Positions 43,194-51,741 of a DNA stretch of 64,000 nucleotides are shown here, one piece after another. The stretch lies in contig NZ_FMVC01000002.1 in assembly GCF_900101855.1 (NCBI RefSeq), positions 225,328 to 289,327 on the forward strand, written 5' to 3'. The stretch comes from Flavobacterium anhuiense. Lineage in GTDB: Bacteria; Bacteroidota; Bacteroidia; Flavobacteriales; Flavobacteriaceae. Position numbers and translations under genes: made by a program. The notes beneath the pieces are model-generated. The model did not search any database. It saw nothing but the letters and a program-made list of their open reading frames with translations, and was not told the origin of the DNA. Numbering within the stretch: position 1 is the stretch's first letter; each line of letters starts with the position of its first letter.

Positions 43194-44081
43194 ATGAATT
43201 CACATAGATTATTAAACTTAATTGGCAATACTCCATTGATGGAAACGGTCAATCTGGTTAAAAATAAAAATGTAAAACTTTTACTGAAACTGGAAGGAAA
43301 CAATCCTGGAGGAAGCGTAAAAGACAGAGCGGCTTATAATATGATTGCCGCAGCATTAGAAAGAGGCGACATCAAAAAAGGAGATAAATTAATTGAGGCA
43401 ACCAGCGGAAATACCGGAATTGCATTAGCGATGATTGCACAGTTGTTTGGCATCGAAATCGAGTTGGTTTTACCAGAAGATTCAACCAAAGAAAGAACTC
43501 AGACCATGCGTGCATATGGCGCCACCGTGATTCTTACGCCTGCCAGCGAAGGAATTATAGGATCCAGAGATTATGCAGATAAAAAAGTGGCGCAAGGCGG
43601 CTATTTGATGCTGAATCAGTTTGCTAATGATGACAACTGGAAAGCGCATTACAAGACAACAGGTCCTGAAATATGGAATGATACTGACGGAACGGTAACG
43701 CATTTTGTTTCTGCTATGGGAACAACTGGAACTATTATCGGAACTTCGACTTATTTGAAAGAAAAGAATCCAAATATTCAAATTGTTGGCGCACAGCCTA
43801 GCGATGGTTCTCAGATTCCTGGAATCCGTAAATGGCCACAGGAATATCTTCCAAAAATTTTTGATGCTTCTAAAGTGGATACCGTTGTCGATGTAAGCGA
43901 AGAAGAAGCACGTGCCATGACTAAAAGATTAGCTCTGGAAGAAGGTGTTTTTGCAGGAATGAGCAGCGGAGGTTCTGTTGCCGTTGCCTTAAAAATAGCC
44001 GAACAACTAGAATCTGGAGTTGTCGTAGCCGTAATCTGCGATCGTGGAGATCGTTATTTATCTTCTGATTTATTTGACTAA
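43194..44081 (+). CDS. cysM: Cysteine synthase B (O-acetylserine sulfhydrylase)
   Basis: A 295-residue PLP enzyme making cysteine from O-acetylserine and sulfide or thiosulfate. LIGNTPLMETVNL starts the protein; NPGGSVKDRAAYNM contains the PLP Lys near residue 42, EATSGNTGIALAM binds the substrate, and GTTGTIIGTSTYL binds the PLP phosphate. The length and the PGGSVKDR(A/P) form point to CysM rather than CysK. It follows cysE directly. Confidence 0.92.
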   Translation: MNSHRLLNLIGNTPLMETVNLVKNKNVKLLLKLEGNNPGGSVKDRAAYNMIAAALERGDIKKGDKLIEATSGNTGIALAMIAQLFGIEIELVLPEDSTKERTQTMRAYGATVILTPASEGIIGSRDYADKKVAQGGYLMLNQFANDDNWKAHYKTTGPEIWNDTDGTVTHFVSAMGTTGTIIGTSTYLKEKNPNIQIVGAQPSDGSQIPGIRKWPQEYLPKIFDASKVDTVVDVSEEEARAMTKRLALEEGVFAGMSSGGSVAVALKIAEQLESGVVVAVICDRGDRYLSSDLFD

Positions 44082-44191
44082 AAAGATACTAAGTTGCTAA
44101 GTTTTGAATAAATAAAAACTATGTGTCTCAGAATCTCAGCAACTCTAGAAAAAAACTTAGAATCTTAGCAACTCAGAACCTTAGAATCTCA
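44082..44191. repeat. CTAAG/CTTAG octamer repeat array
   Basis: The gap between cysM and the aldo/keto reductase holds a short CTAAG arm (44086-44105) and two CTTAG/CTCAG arms (44128-44145 and 44158-44190) in 8-bp steps. It is translated in-frame into the reductase frame if the upstream ATG at 44123 is used, which is probably not real. Confidence 0.75.
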
Positions 44192-44197
44192 AAAAAA

Positions 44198-45184
44198 ATG
44201 AACTACAGAAAACTAGGAAAAACAAACTTCAATATCTCTGAAATCTCACTTGGCACTTGGCAAGTTGGCGGAAAATGGGGATCGGGTTTTGATGATAAAA
44301 CGGCCGATGAACTTTTGAATACGGCTATTGACAATGGCGTAAACTTTATTGATACTGCCGATGTTTACGAAAACGGATTAAGCGAAACTGCTGTTGGAAG
44401 AGTCGTTCGCTCACGTTCTGAACGTATTTTTGTTGCCACAAAATGCGGGCGACAGATAAATCCACATGTTAATGAAGGATATACTCCAAAAGTGCTTCAA
44501 AAATTTGTTGAAGACAGCTTAAAAAGAACTGGTTTAGAAACTCTCGATTTAATTCAGTTGCACTGCCCTCCTACAGAAGTGTATTATCGTCCAGAAATAT
44601 TTGAACTTTTTGACCGATTAAAAGATCAGGGAAAAATTCTTAATCTTGGTGTTAGCGTTGAAAAAGTTGAAGAAGCTTTAAAAGCAATTGAATATTCTAA
44701 TGTAACCACAGTTCAAATTATTTTTAATCTGTTTCGCCAACGACCTTCTGAATTATTTTTCTCAGAAGCTAAAAAGAAAGACATTGGAATAATTGCAAGA
44801 GTACCGTTGGCAAGTGGACTTTTAACAGGTAAATTTGATTCAAAAACTACTTTTGAACCTCAGGATCATCGCAATTTTAATCGTAACGGAGAAGCGTTTG
44901 ACAAAGGCGAAACTTTCTCAGGAATTGATTATGAATTAGGATTAAAGGCTGTTGATGAATTAAAAGCTTTATTTCCTGAATCTAAAAATTTAGCCGCAAT
45001 CGCCCTTCAATGGATTTTGAGTTTTAACGAAGTCAGCTGCATTATTCCAGGCGCATCAAAAACAGAACATGTTTTATCTAATTTATCGGTTTATAACACT
45101 CCAAAATTAACTTCTGAAAAGATTGCTGCAATGAACAAAATTTACAGCGATTTGATCAAACCTTCAGTTCATCAGCTTTGGTAG
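44198..45184 (+). CDS. Aldo/keto reductase
   Basis: A 328-residue NADPH-dependent TIM-barrel reductase starting at ATG 44198 (MNYRKLGKTNFNISEISLG). FIDTADVYENGLSE gives the catalytic Asp and Tyr, ERIFVATKCG the Lys, and LIQLHCPP the His. RVPLASGLLTGKFD and IPGASKTEHV form the cofactor-binding end. Many relatives act on sugars or aldehydes, but the substrate is unknown. An upstream in-frame ATG at 44123 would translate repeat DNA and was rejected. Confidence 0.88.
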   Translation: MNYRKLGKTNFNISEISLGTWQVGGKWGSGFDDKTADELLNTAIDNGVNFIDTADVYENGLSETAVGRVVRSRSERIFVATKCGRQINPHVNEGYTPKVLQKFVEDSLKRTGLETLDLIQLHCPPTEVYYRPEIFELFDRLKDQGKILNLGVSVEKVEEALKAIEYSNVTTVQIIFNLFRQRPSELFFSEAKKKDIGIIARVPLASGLLTGKFDSKTTFEPQDHRNFNRNGEAFDKGETFSGIDYELGLKAVDELKALFPESKNLAAIALQWILSFNEVSCIIPGASKTEHVLSNLSVYNTPKLTSEKIAAMNKIYSDLIKPSVHQLW

Positions 45185-45201
45185 TAAATAAAAAGGAATA
45201 A

Positions 45202-45240
45202 AAAGGGTTATTAAGCATTTCAAAATCTTAATAACCCTTT
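45202..45240. terminator. Bidirectional terminator after the reductase
   Basis: AAAGGGTTATTAAG at 45202-45215 pairs with CTTAATAACCCTTT at 45227-45240; 14-bp perfect stem, 11-nt loop. It separates the convergent reductase and histidine kinase genes. Confidence 0.88.
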
Positions 45241-45245
45241 CATAT

Positions 45246-46295
45246 TTAGACATCAAATTCAATTCTAAATTCGGCGCCTTTATTTTTTCCTTTACTGGAT
45301 GCTGTCAATTGCCCTTTATTTCTTTCAATGATTTTTTTGCACAAATACAATCCAATCCCCGTAGAACCTTCACTTGCAGTTCCAAGTCGGCTCATTTTCG
45401 TGAATTTTTTAAATAATTCTTCAATCTGATTTTTATCAAAACCTATTCCGTGGTCTTTTACTGTTATAATCAATTTTGAGTTTTCTGAAAAGATTCTGGC
45501 TTTTATTTCACTTTCAAAATAGGAAAACTTAATCGCGTTGCTAATCAGATTTACCAAAACCTGAATCAAAAGTCCCTCATCGATTTTCAGTTTAGCTTCT
45601 GAACATTCTATTGCTAAATCTAGTCTTATATTTTTATCAAGTAATCGCTGTTCGACTTGTTCATTAATAAAAGGTAGAATATTAGAAAACGAAATGGTCT
45701 TAGCTTCTTGGTTCACTTTTGCAACTTCATCCTGTTCTTTTAGTAACTTGATGAAATTTTCGATATATCTAAATTGAAGATCAGTCGATTCGCAAATCAA
45801 TTCGGCCATATTCTTAACCGATTCTGATGGATTTTCGCTTATAATCAATTGAGCCAAACCTTGCGGATTTCCAGCAAAATTTTTCAAATCATGCGAAAGC
45901 ATATAGATTAAATCCTGTTTTTCGTTGATAAAATTCTCAGCTTCATTAATAGATTCTTGTATGTTGCACAAAAGCAGTCCAGCTTCATCTGTATATTCTG
46001 TTGGCAGATCAGACAATTTTCTTGAAGTTCTATAATCATCCAAAGCCTTTGAAGCTGTGGCAATAGGCTTTATCAGCTTGTTTAAAACCAAAAGTGTTAT
46101 CGCTGTTGCCAACAATGTCATAATTAAAGAAAAAATAAGAATGGAAGTCGATGAAACCTCATGCTCGAAAAACAAAACGAAAAATAAAATGCCAATTAAA
46201 GGAATATGGATACCTATAAAAGCGACAAATAGGAATTTAAAAGCATAACTTTTTTTAAGAAAGCTGATTTGTGAGAGTTTATGATACAACTTCAT
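45246..46295 (-). CDS. Membrane sensor histidine kinase (orphan)
   Basis: A 349-residue kinase with two adjacent membrane helices (about residues 18-40 and 47-70), a short HAMP-like segment and a DHp domain. The H box YMLSHDLKNFAGNPQG carries the phospho-His near residue 135. VLVNLISNAIKFSY is the N box, VKDHGIGFDKNQIEELF the G1 box and GTASEGSTGIGLYLCKKI the G2 region. There is no separate periplasmic sensor domain, so the signal probably acts at the membrane or in the cytoplasm. No response regulator is adjacent. Confidence 0.85.
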   Translation of the reverse strand: MKLYHKLSQISFLKKSYAFKFLFVAFIGIHIPLIGILFFVLFFEHEVSSTSILIFSLIMTLLATAITLLVLNKLIKPIATASKALDDYRTSRKLSDLPTEYTDEAGLLLCNIQESINEAENFINEKQDLIYMLSHDLKNFAGNPQGLAQLIISENPSESVKNMAELICESTDLQFRYIENFIKLLKEQDEVAKVNQEAKTISFSNILPFINEQVEQRLLDKNIRLDLAIECSEAKLKIDEGLLIQVLVNLISNAIKFSYFESEIKARIFSENSKLIITVKDHGIGFDKNQIEELFKKFTKMSRLGTASEGSTGIGLYLCKKIIERNKGQLTASSKGKNKGAEFRIEFDV

Positions 46296-46420
46296 AAAAA
46301 GACAAGAATAAGCGTAGATTAATAGCTATTTTTATTGGGGCAATTGCTAAAACAAAATTAGCTTTTATAGCCAATTAAACTAATATTTTGAAGAATTTCT
46401 AAATTTTTTCAAAAATTAAA

Positions 46421-46450
46421 TTTGTAAAAGTTTTCAAAGGCTTATTTTTG
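46421..46450 (+). promoter_or_regulatory. Promoter of rlmD with almost no leader
   Basis: TTTG at 46421-46424 and TATTTTTG at 46443-46450 are 18 nt apart, fitting the Bacteroidota consensus. The rlmD ATG at 46455 lies only 4 nt after the -7 box, so the transcript would be leaderless or nearly so. Confidence 0.7.
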
Positions 46451-46454
46451 CGCT

Positions 46455-47867
46455 ATGGGAAGAAAAAATACAGACAAAGTTGTCTTTCATCAAATTCAAG
46501 TTCTTGATGCTGGTGCAAAAGGGGTTTCAGTAGCCAAAGCACCTGACGGAAAAGTAATCTTTATTCCGAATGTGGTACCTGGAGATGTTGTAGACGTACA
46601 GACATTAAAAAAAAGAAAGGCTTACTACGAAGGTAAAGCTGTAAAATTTCACGAATTATCTGAATATAGAGTAGATCCGATCTGCGAACATTTTGGAGTG
46701 TGTGGAGGTTGTAAATGGCAAAATATGAAATACAGCCAGCAACTTGCATTTAAACAAAATGAAGTTAAAAATCACTTACAAAGAATAGGAAAAATTGAGC
46801 TTCCAGAATTTGAAGATATTTTAGGTTCTGAGAAACAGTTTTTCTATAGAAATAAAATGGAATTTTCTTTTTCTAACAGCCGTTGGCTTACAGAAAAAGA
46901 AATTGGAAGCACGGAAGACTTAGGAAATAGAAATGCTTTAGGATTCCATATTCCGAAAATGTGGGATAAAATTCTTGACATCAATAAATGCCATCTACAA
47001 GAAGATCCCTCAAATGCCATTCGTAACGAGATCAGAGCTTTTGCAAACGAGCATAATTTAGCATTTTTTAATCCAAGAGAACATTCTGGATTATTGAGAA
47101 CTGTCATGATTCGTACTGTCTCTACAGGAGAAATTATGGTTTTAATTCAGTTTTTTGAAGATGACAAAGAAAGTAGAGAATTAATTCTTGACCATTTATA
47201 CGAGAAGTTTCCACAGATTACCTCTTTACAATATGTGGTAAACGGCAAGCAAAATGACACTATTTACGATCAGGATGTTATTCTTTACAAAGGAAGAGAT
47301 TACATTTTAGAAGAAATGGAAGGTCTAAAATTCAGCATTAATGCAAAGTCTTTCTATCAGACAAATTCTGACCAAGCCTACGAATTATACAAAATAACAC
47401 GTGATTTTGCTGGTCTTACAGGAAACGAGACGGTTTATGACTTATATACAGGAACAGGGACAATTGCTCAATTCGTTTCTAAAAAAGCAAAAAAAGTAAT
47501 CGGAGTAGAAAGTGTTCCAGAAGCTATTATTGATGCTAAAGCCAATGCAGAACGCAATAATATTACAAATTGCGAGTTTTTTGTTGGTGACATGAAAGTA
47601 GTCTTTAACGAAGCTTTTATTGCACAACACGGGAAACCAGATGTTATTATTACAGACCCGCCTCGCGACGGAATGCACAAAGATGTAGTGGAGCAAATTT
47701 TAAAAATTGCACCAAAAAGAGTAGTTTATGTAAGCTGTAATTCTGCAACTCAAGCACGTGACTTAGCTTTAATGGATGAAAAATACAAAGTGACACGAGT
47801 GAGACCTGTTGATATGTTTCCGCAGACGCATCATGTTGAAAATGTTGTACTTTTAGAACTTCGATAA
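46455..47867 (+). CDS. rlmD: 23S rRNA (uracil-5-)-methyltransferase, RlmD-like
   Basis: A 470-residue SAM-dependent RNA methyltransferase. Residues 10-65 are a TRAM domain. Cys77, Cys83, Cys86 (CEHFGVCGGCKWQNMKYSQQ) and a later Cys in DINKCHLQE form the 4Fe-4S site. VYDLYTGTGTIAQFVSK starts the SAM-binding domain, DVIITDPPRDGMH binds the base, and YVSCNSATQARDL carries the catalytic cysteine near residue 438. Whether it acts on U1939, U747 or tRNA U54 cannot be settled from sequence alone. Two lipoprotein/secreted genes follow in a probable operon. Confidence 0.92.
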   Translation: MGRKNTDKVVFHQIQVLDAGAKGVSVAKAPDGKVIFIPNVVPGDVVDVQTLKKRKAYYEGKAVKFHELSEYRVDPICEHFGVCGGCKWQNMKYSQQLAFKQNEVKNHLQRIGKIELPEFEDILGSEKQFFYRNKMEFSFSNSRWLTEKEIGSTEDLGNRNALGFHIPKMWDKILDINKCHLQEDPSNAIRNEIRAFANEHNLAFFNPREHSGLLRTVMIRTVSTGEIMVLIQFFEDDKESRELILDHLYEKFPQITSLQYVVNGKQNDTIYDQDVILYKGRDYILEEMEGLKFSINAKSFYQTNSDQAYELYKITRDFAGLTGNETVYDLYTGTGTIAQFVSKKAKKVIGVESVPEAIIDAKANAERNNITNCEFFVGDMKVVFNEAFIAQHGKPDVIITDPPRDGMHKDVVEQILKIAPKRVVYVSCNSATQARDLALMDEKYKVTRVRPVDMFPQTHHVENVVLLELR

Positions 47868-47874
47868 AAAATAG

Positions 47875-48417
47875 ATGAAAAAACTAATTTCTCTTTTGCT
47901 ACTCTTTACTTTTGGCTTATCTAGCTGCGAGAAAGATGATATTTGCGACGCCAATACACCAACCACGCCAAGATTGGTGATTACATTTTATGATATTGCC
48001 AATCCGACAAAAACTAAAAATGTAAGCAACTTAAAAGTTATTGGCGATGGAATGGAACAGGGAATTGTTTTTAATGAAAGTCTCGCCGTTGATGATCCGT
48101 TGAGATATGTAACCAGCGGAAGTAGTGTTATGATTCCTTTAAAAATAAATGACAACACAACAACCTTCAAGTTTATTTATAACTCTTTAAGTGAAACGCC
48201 GACAACGATCAATACTGATGTTATAAAATTCAACTATACGACACAAAATGTGTATGTATCTAGAGCTTGCGGATTTAAAACTATTTTTCAGTTAACAAAC
48301 GTTGCCCCTTTTGTACATACTGATCCAGACGGAGATACTTTCTGGATGACCGAAGTTGATTTAGAAAACCCTAACATTGAATTAGAAAATGAAACACACA
48401 TTAAAGTTTATTTTTAG
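47875..48417 (+). CDS. DUF6452 family lipoprotein
   Basis: A 180-residue predicted lipoprotein with signal peptide MKKLISLLLLFTFGLSSC; the lipobox is LSSC with the lipid-bearing Cys at 18. The mature part is beta-rich with one pair of cysteines (CDANT and RACGFKT). Found after the methyltransferase gene in Flavobacteriia; function unknown. It starts 7 bp after rlmD and its last 29 bp overlap the next gene in another frame, so the three genes are co-transcribed. Confidence 0.72.
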   Translation: MKKLISLLLLFTFGLSSCEKDDICDANTPTTPRLVITFYDIANPTKTKNVSNLKVIGDGMEQGIVFNESLAVDDPLRYVTSGSSVMIPLKINDNTTTFKFIYNSLSETPTTINTDVIKFNYTTQNVYVSRACGFKTIFQLTNVAPFVHTDPDGDTFWMTEVDLENPNIELENETHIKVYF

Positions 48418-49225
48418 TCTTTCATTATTGTTTTCAATGTTTTTAGGTTTTGCTCAGGATGTGCCTGAAATTTCTAAAAATAAAGACACAATAGTGGCTA
48501 AAAAGCCTCAAACAGAAAAAACTGTAAAAACGGTAAAACCAGAAATTCAGGAAGCTCCAAAAGATAGCGTTGTAAAAACTGATCGCTATGGACTTCGTGT
48601 TGGTGTTGACTTGTACAAATTAACTCGCGGACTTTACGATAAAGATTACAAAGGAATTGAATTTGTAGGAGACTGGCGCTTGACAAAAAAATATTATATA
48701 GCTGCAGAATTAGGCTACGAAGACAAAACTACAGAAGACGACCGATTGACTTCTTCTGCTAACGGAACTTATATTAAAGCAGGTTTTGATTATAACTTTT
48801 ATCAAAACTGGCTGGATATGGAAAACCTCATTACGATAGGAATGCGTGGTGGTTTCAGTACTTTTAGCCAAGAACTAATTAATTACAAAATTTACAATTC
48901 GAATCCATATTGGGGTGAACTACCTCCGATAAACGAGGGTCAGAAATACAGCGGACTTATGGCAACTTGGATCGAAGTTGCAATGGGATTAAAAGCACAG
49001 GTTTTTAGAAACGTATTTGTTGGTTTTGGTGTTCAGCTGAAACTTCTGGCTACAAACAAAGAACCAAATAATTTTGAAAACCTTTACATTCCAGGATTCA
49101 ACAGAACTTACGATGGAAGTTTTGGAATCGGTTTCAACTATACCGTTTCTTACTTTATTCCGATTTACAAGAAAAAGACAATGGCTTCTGAAACTGCAAA
49201 AAAAGAAGAGCCTAAGAAGAAATAG
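48389..49225 (+). CDS. DUF6048 family outer-membrane-type protein
   Basis: A 278-residue protein with signal peptide (about 1-22, ending FAQ) and a lysine-rich linker at 30-62. Residues from 65 on are strand-rich with repeating aromatic pairs (YGLRVGVDLYKL, WRLTKKYYIAAELGYE, KAGFDYNFYQNW), consistent with an 8-10 strand outer-membrane beta barrel. The C-terminal tail is basic. Function is unknown. It overlaps the DUF6452 gene by 29 bp, a sign of coupled translation. Confidence 0.7.
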   Translation: MKHTLKFIFSLSLLFSMFLGFAQDVPEISKNKDTIVAKKPQTEKTVKTVKPEIQEAPKDSVVKTDRYGLRVGVDLYKLTRGLYDKDYKGIEFVGDWRLTKKYYIAAELGYEDKTTEDDRLTSSANGTYIKAGFDYNFYQNWLDMENLITIGMRGGFSTFSQELINYKIYNSNPYWGELPPINEGQKYSGLMATWIEVAMGLKAQVFRNVFVGFGVQLKLLATNKEPNNFENLYIPGFNRTYDGSFGIGFNYTVSYFIPIYKKKTMASETAKKEEPKKK

Positions 49226-49229
49226 TTTT

Positions 49230-49347
49230 TTTTTGGACGCTAAGATACTAAGGTTCTAAGATTAAAAAAGGGAAAATTCAATTTGAATTTTCCCTTTTTT
49301 ATGATGTTTAGAAACTAAGCAACTTAGAACCTTAGTAGCTTAGCAAC
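49230..49347. repeat. Octamer repeat array enclosing a terminator
   Basis: A CTAAG arm (49235-49261) and a CTTAG arm (49306-49346) flank a near-perfect hairpin at 49264-49300 (core GGGAAAATTCAA / TTGAATTTTCCC with T tract). It lies between convergent DUF6048 and racemase genes, so it probably ends both transcripts. Confidence 0.8.
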
Positions 49348-49353
49348 TCGAAA

Positions 49354-50046
49354 CTATGTTAATTGAAAATTAATTGCTGCTTGCGTATGTATTAAAGTTG
49401 TGTCAAAAATCGGAACATTTAAGTCTCCTTCTTTTATGACTAGTGGAATTTCGGTACATCCTAAAATGATTCCTTCTGCTCCGTTTTTTATCAATTCATT
49501 TGCTATTTCTAGATAACGTTTTTTCGTTTCTTCCGTTGCGATTCCTCTTCCTAATTCCTCAAAGATAGTGTAATGAATAAAATCTTTTACTTCTTCACTT
49601 ACGGGAATTATCGTTTCAATTCCTTTTTCAGCAAGCTTGTCTTTAAAGAAATCTAGTTCCATTGTAAATTTGGTTCCTAACAGACCTACTTTTTTCAGCT
49701 GTTTTTTCTCAATTTCAATTGCCGTTTCTACTGCAATATGAATAAGAGGAATATCAATTGCTTGTTGTAATCTATCCGCAATGAGATGCATGGTATTGGC
49801 ACATAAAAGGATCGCTTCTGCCCCGCCCGATTTTAAAACTTCCGCAGCTTTCAAAAGCATATTAAAAGTTGAATCCCAATCGTTGGCATCGTTATTCTTT
49901 TTAATATCGGCATAATTAAAAGAATAAATCAAACACTCAGAGAAATTCAATCCGCCAAGTTTTTCATTAATTCCTTTATTAATCAAGGTATAATAATCAG
50001 ATGTAGAAACCCAGCTGATTCCGCCAATAAGTCCAATTTTCCTCAT
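49354..50046 (-). CDS. Aspartate/glutamate racemase family protein
   Basis: A 230-residue cofactor-free amino-acid racemase of the Asp/Glu racemase superfamily. GGISWVSTSDYYTLIN starts the first half; LLCANTMH near residue 84 and LGCTEIPLV near residue 187 provide the two catalytic cysteines. This fits aspartate racemase (EC 5.1.1.13-type) best; substrate specificity is not certain. The next gene downstream in the minus direction is the 78-residue membrane protein upstream at 50296, 13 bp apart, and the two probably form an operon. Confidence 0.85.
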   Translation of the reverse strand: MRKIGLIGGISWVSTSDYYTLINKGINEKLGGLNFSECLIYSFNYADIKKNNDANDWDSTFNMLLKAAEVLKSGGAEAILLCANTMHLIADRLQQAIDIPLIHIAVETAIEIEKKQLKKVGLLGTKFTMELDFFKDKLAEKGIETIIPVSEEVKDFIHYTIFEELGRGIATEETKKRYLEIANELIKNGAEGIILGCTEIPLVIKEGDLNVPIFDTTLIHTQAAINFQLT

Positions 50047-50059
50047 ATACTTTTTTAGA

Positions 50060-50296
50060 TTATTCGATTTCTTTGATTCCTTTTATAAAAAGCCATTTCA
50101 TAAAAAGCTTCTCCCCATCTTTGGTTCTCACAGCTTGAAATTTAGGACCAATTATAGTTCCAATTACAAATGCTGTCATCGGAATCCAAATCCCTGTTAA
50201 TCCTGTATAAGAAGCAATCAAATATCTAAATAGAAGAAATAGAATTGCAAAAGCTGCTAATTGATATAAAAAAGCTCGTAGTTGTAGTTTTGACAT
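50060..50296 (-). CDS. Small membrane protein of unknown function
   Basis: A 78-residue protein with two hydrophobic helices: residues 10-28 (LAAFAILFLLFRYLIASY) and 35-52 (IWIPMTAFVIGTIIGPKF). The C-terminus is charged (KTKDGEKLFMKWLFIKGIKE). No family is recognised. It lies directly upstream of the racemase gene on the same strand. Confidence 0.6.
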   Translation of the reverse strand: MSKLQLRAFLYQLAAFAILFLLFRYLIASYTGLTGIWIPMTAFVIGTIIGPKFQAVRTKDGEKLFMKWLFIKGIKEIE

Positions 50297-50302
50297 TTTT
50301 TT

Positions 50303-50456
50303 TGAGTTGCTAAGGTTCTAAGATGCTAAGATTCTAAGTTTTTCCTTTGAATCTTAAACAACAGAAACCTTAATTATTTAAAATTTTCTTTAATCTTTTT
50401 TAGTTAGCTAAAATTCTAAGCATCTTAGAACCTTAGTAACTTAGAAACTTAGACTT
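50303..50456. repeat. Octamer repeat array between two minus-strand genes
   Basis: A CTAAG arm at 50306-50340 and a CTTAG arm at 50411-50455 are about 70 nt apart. The right arm overlaps the last codons of the methyltransferase gene (stop near 50449). It sits just after the stop of that gene and upstream of the small membrane gene. Confidence 0.75.
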
Positions 50457-51606
50457 GAAATTTCGTTCTCTTGCTTCCTTCGTACATTTCGTATTTCACC
50501 AAACGTGCTTCAAGACTTCCGTTGAAAAGTTTGATTTTTCTTGACGGTTTTAATCCGACAAATTTCAAAGCTTCAAGGTTTGCTGTAATAAACCAAGCAT
50601 TTGTTCCAGGATAATTTTTCTTTAAAGTGTCTCCAATATTAGCATAGAATCTTTCCATGTGAATATCCAAACGCTCATCATAAGGCGGATTGAAAACGAC
50701 ATGAAGTTTTCCTTCTGTTTCTTTTTCCGTATCAAAGAAATTTTCTTCGTAAACCTTAATATAATCCTCTAAATTGGCATTTCTGATATTATCTTTTGCT
50801 TTGCTAACGGCGCTTGGCGCTTTATCAAAACCTTTAATCGTATAATGAAACTCGCGTGTTTTTTTCATTAAACTACCCACAATTGTATCAAACAAATCAT
50901 TATCCCAATCTTTCCATTTTTCAAAAGCGAACTCTTTTCTGTTGATGTTTGCTGGAATATTGCAGGCAATCATAGCCGCTTCTGCCAAGAAAGTTCCCGA
51001 ACCGCACATCGGGTCAAGGAAATGGCTTTGCCCGTCCCATCCAGACAATAAAAGGATTCCAGCTGCTAAAACCTCATTAATTGGTGCAATATTCGTAGCT
51101 GTTCTATAACCGCGCTGATGAAGCGAAGCACCAGATGTATCTAAAGCTACAGAAACCTGATCTTTATCGATATGAATATTAATGCGCAAATCTGGATATT
51201 GTTTATCAATACTTGGTCTTTGCCCAGTTCTTTCTCTAAACTGATCTACAATTGCGTCTTTGCATTTCTGAGAAACAAATTCAGAATGATTGAAATAAGT
51301 AGAATGCACCGTAGCATCAATCACAAAAGTCTGGTTCGCATTTAAATATTTTGACCAGTTTAAACCCGAAATACCTTTGTACAAAGCCTGCTCATTATTT
51401 GCTCTAAAAGAATAAATTGGTTTTAAGACTTTAAGAGCCGTGCGCAAAGACAAATTGGCTTTGTACATAAAACCTTTATCTCCTTTAAAGCTTACCATTC
51501 TCACTCCTTTTTCAACATCTTGAGCGCCAAGTGTTCGTAATTCTTTTTCTAATATTTCTTCAAAGCCAAAAAAACATTTGGCAATCATTTTAAAATTTTC
51601 TTCCAT
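50449..51606 (-). CDS. THUMP-domain class I RNA methyltransferase, RlmL-like
   Basis: A 385-residue RNA N2-guanine-type methyltransferase. The N-terminal part is a ferredoxin-like/THUMP region (KMIAKCFFGFEEILEKELRTLGA through about residue 150). FLDPMCGSGTFLAEAAMIACN starts the SAM-binding domain, KGFDKAPSAVSKAKDNIRNA follows, and VVFNPPYDERL is the NPPY catalytic motif. The family includes RlmL (23S m2G2445) and tRNA enzymes, so the exact target is open. Its 3' end is close to the octamer repeat. Confidence 0.85.
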   Translation of the reverse strand: MEENFKMIAKCFFGFEEILEKELRTLGAQDVEKGVRMVSFKGDKGFMYKANLSLRTALKVLKPIYSFRANNEQALYKGISGLNWSKYLNANQTFVIDATVHSTYFNHSEFVSQKCKDAIVDQFRERTGQRPSIDKQYPDLRINIHIDKDQVSVALDTSGASLHQRGYRTATNIAPINEVLAAGILLLSGWDGQSHFLDPMCGSGTFLAEAAMIACNIPANINRKEFAFEKWKDWDNDLFDTIVGSLMKKTREFHYTIKGFDKAPSAVSKAKDNIRNANLEDYIKVYEENFFDTEKETEGKLHVVFNPPYDERLDIHMERFYANIGDTLKKNYPGTNAWFITANLEALKFVGLKPSRKIKLFNGSLEARLVKYEMYEGSKRTKFQV

Positions 51607-51703
51607 TTTTTTTCAATTAAAAAAAGCCAATCGCCATAACATTTTATTATACTGGTATAAACACGTATCGGAGCGAAATAGTTATTTTTCGGCAAAAATA
51701 CAC

Positions 51704-51711
51704 TAAATTTG
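51704..51711 (+). promoter_or_regulatory. Predicted -7 box of methyltransferase gene
   Basis: TAAATTTG is a full TAnnTTTG match, ending 30 nt before the ATG at 51742. No clear -33 element was found. Confidence 0.5.
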
Positions 51712-51741
51712 CCGGACTTTGAATTAATTGAAATAGAATAA

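Noticed and set aside
44123..44197. N-terminal extension of the aldo/keto reductase
   Set aside because: It translates octamer repeat DNA and has no similarity to the family N-terminus.
1391..50456. CRISPR arrays among the short repeats
   Set aside because: Units are 7-8 bp with no unique spacers, and no cas genes were seen.
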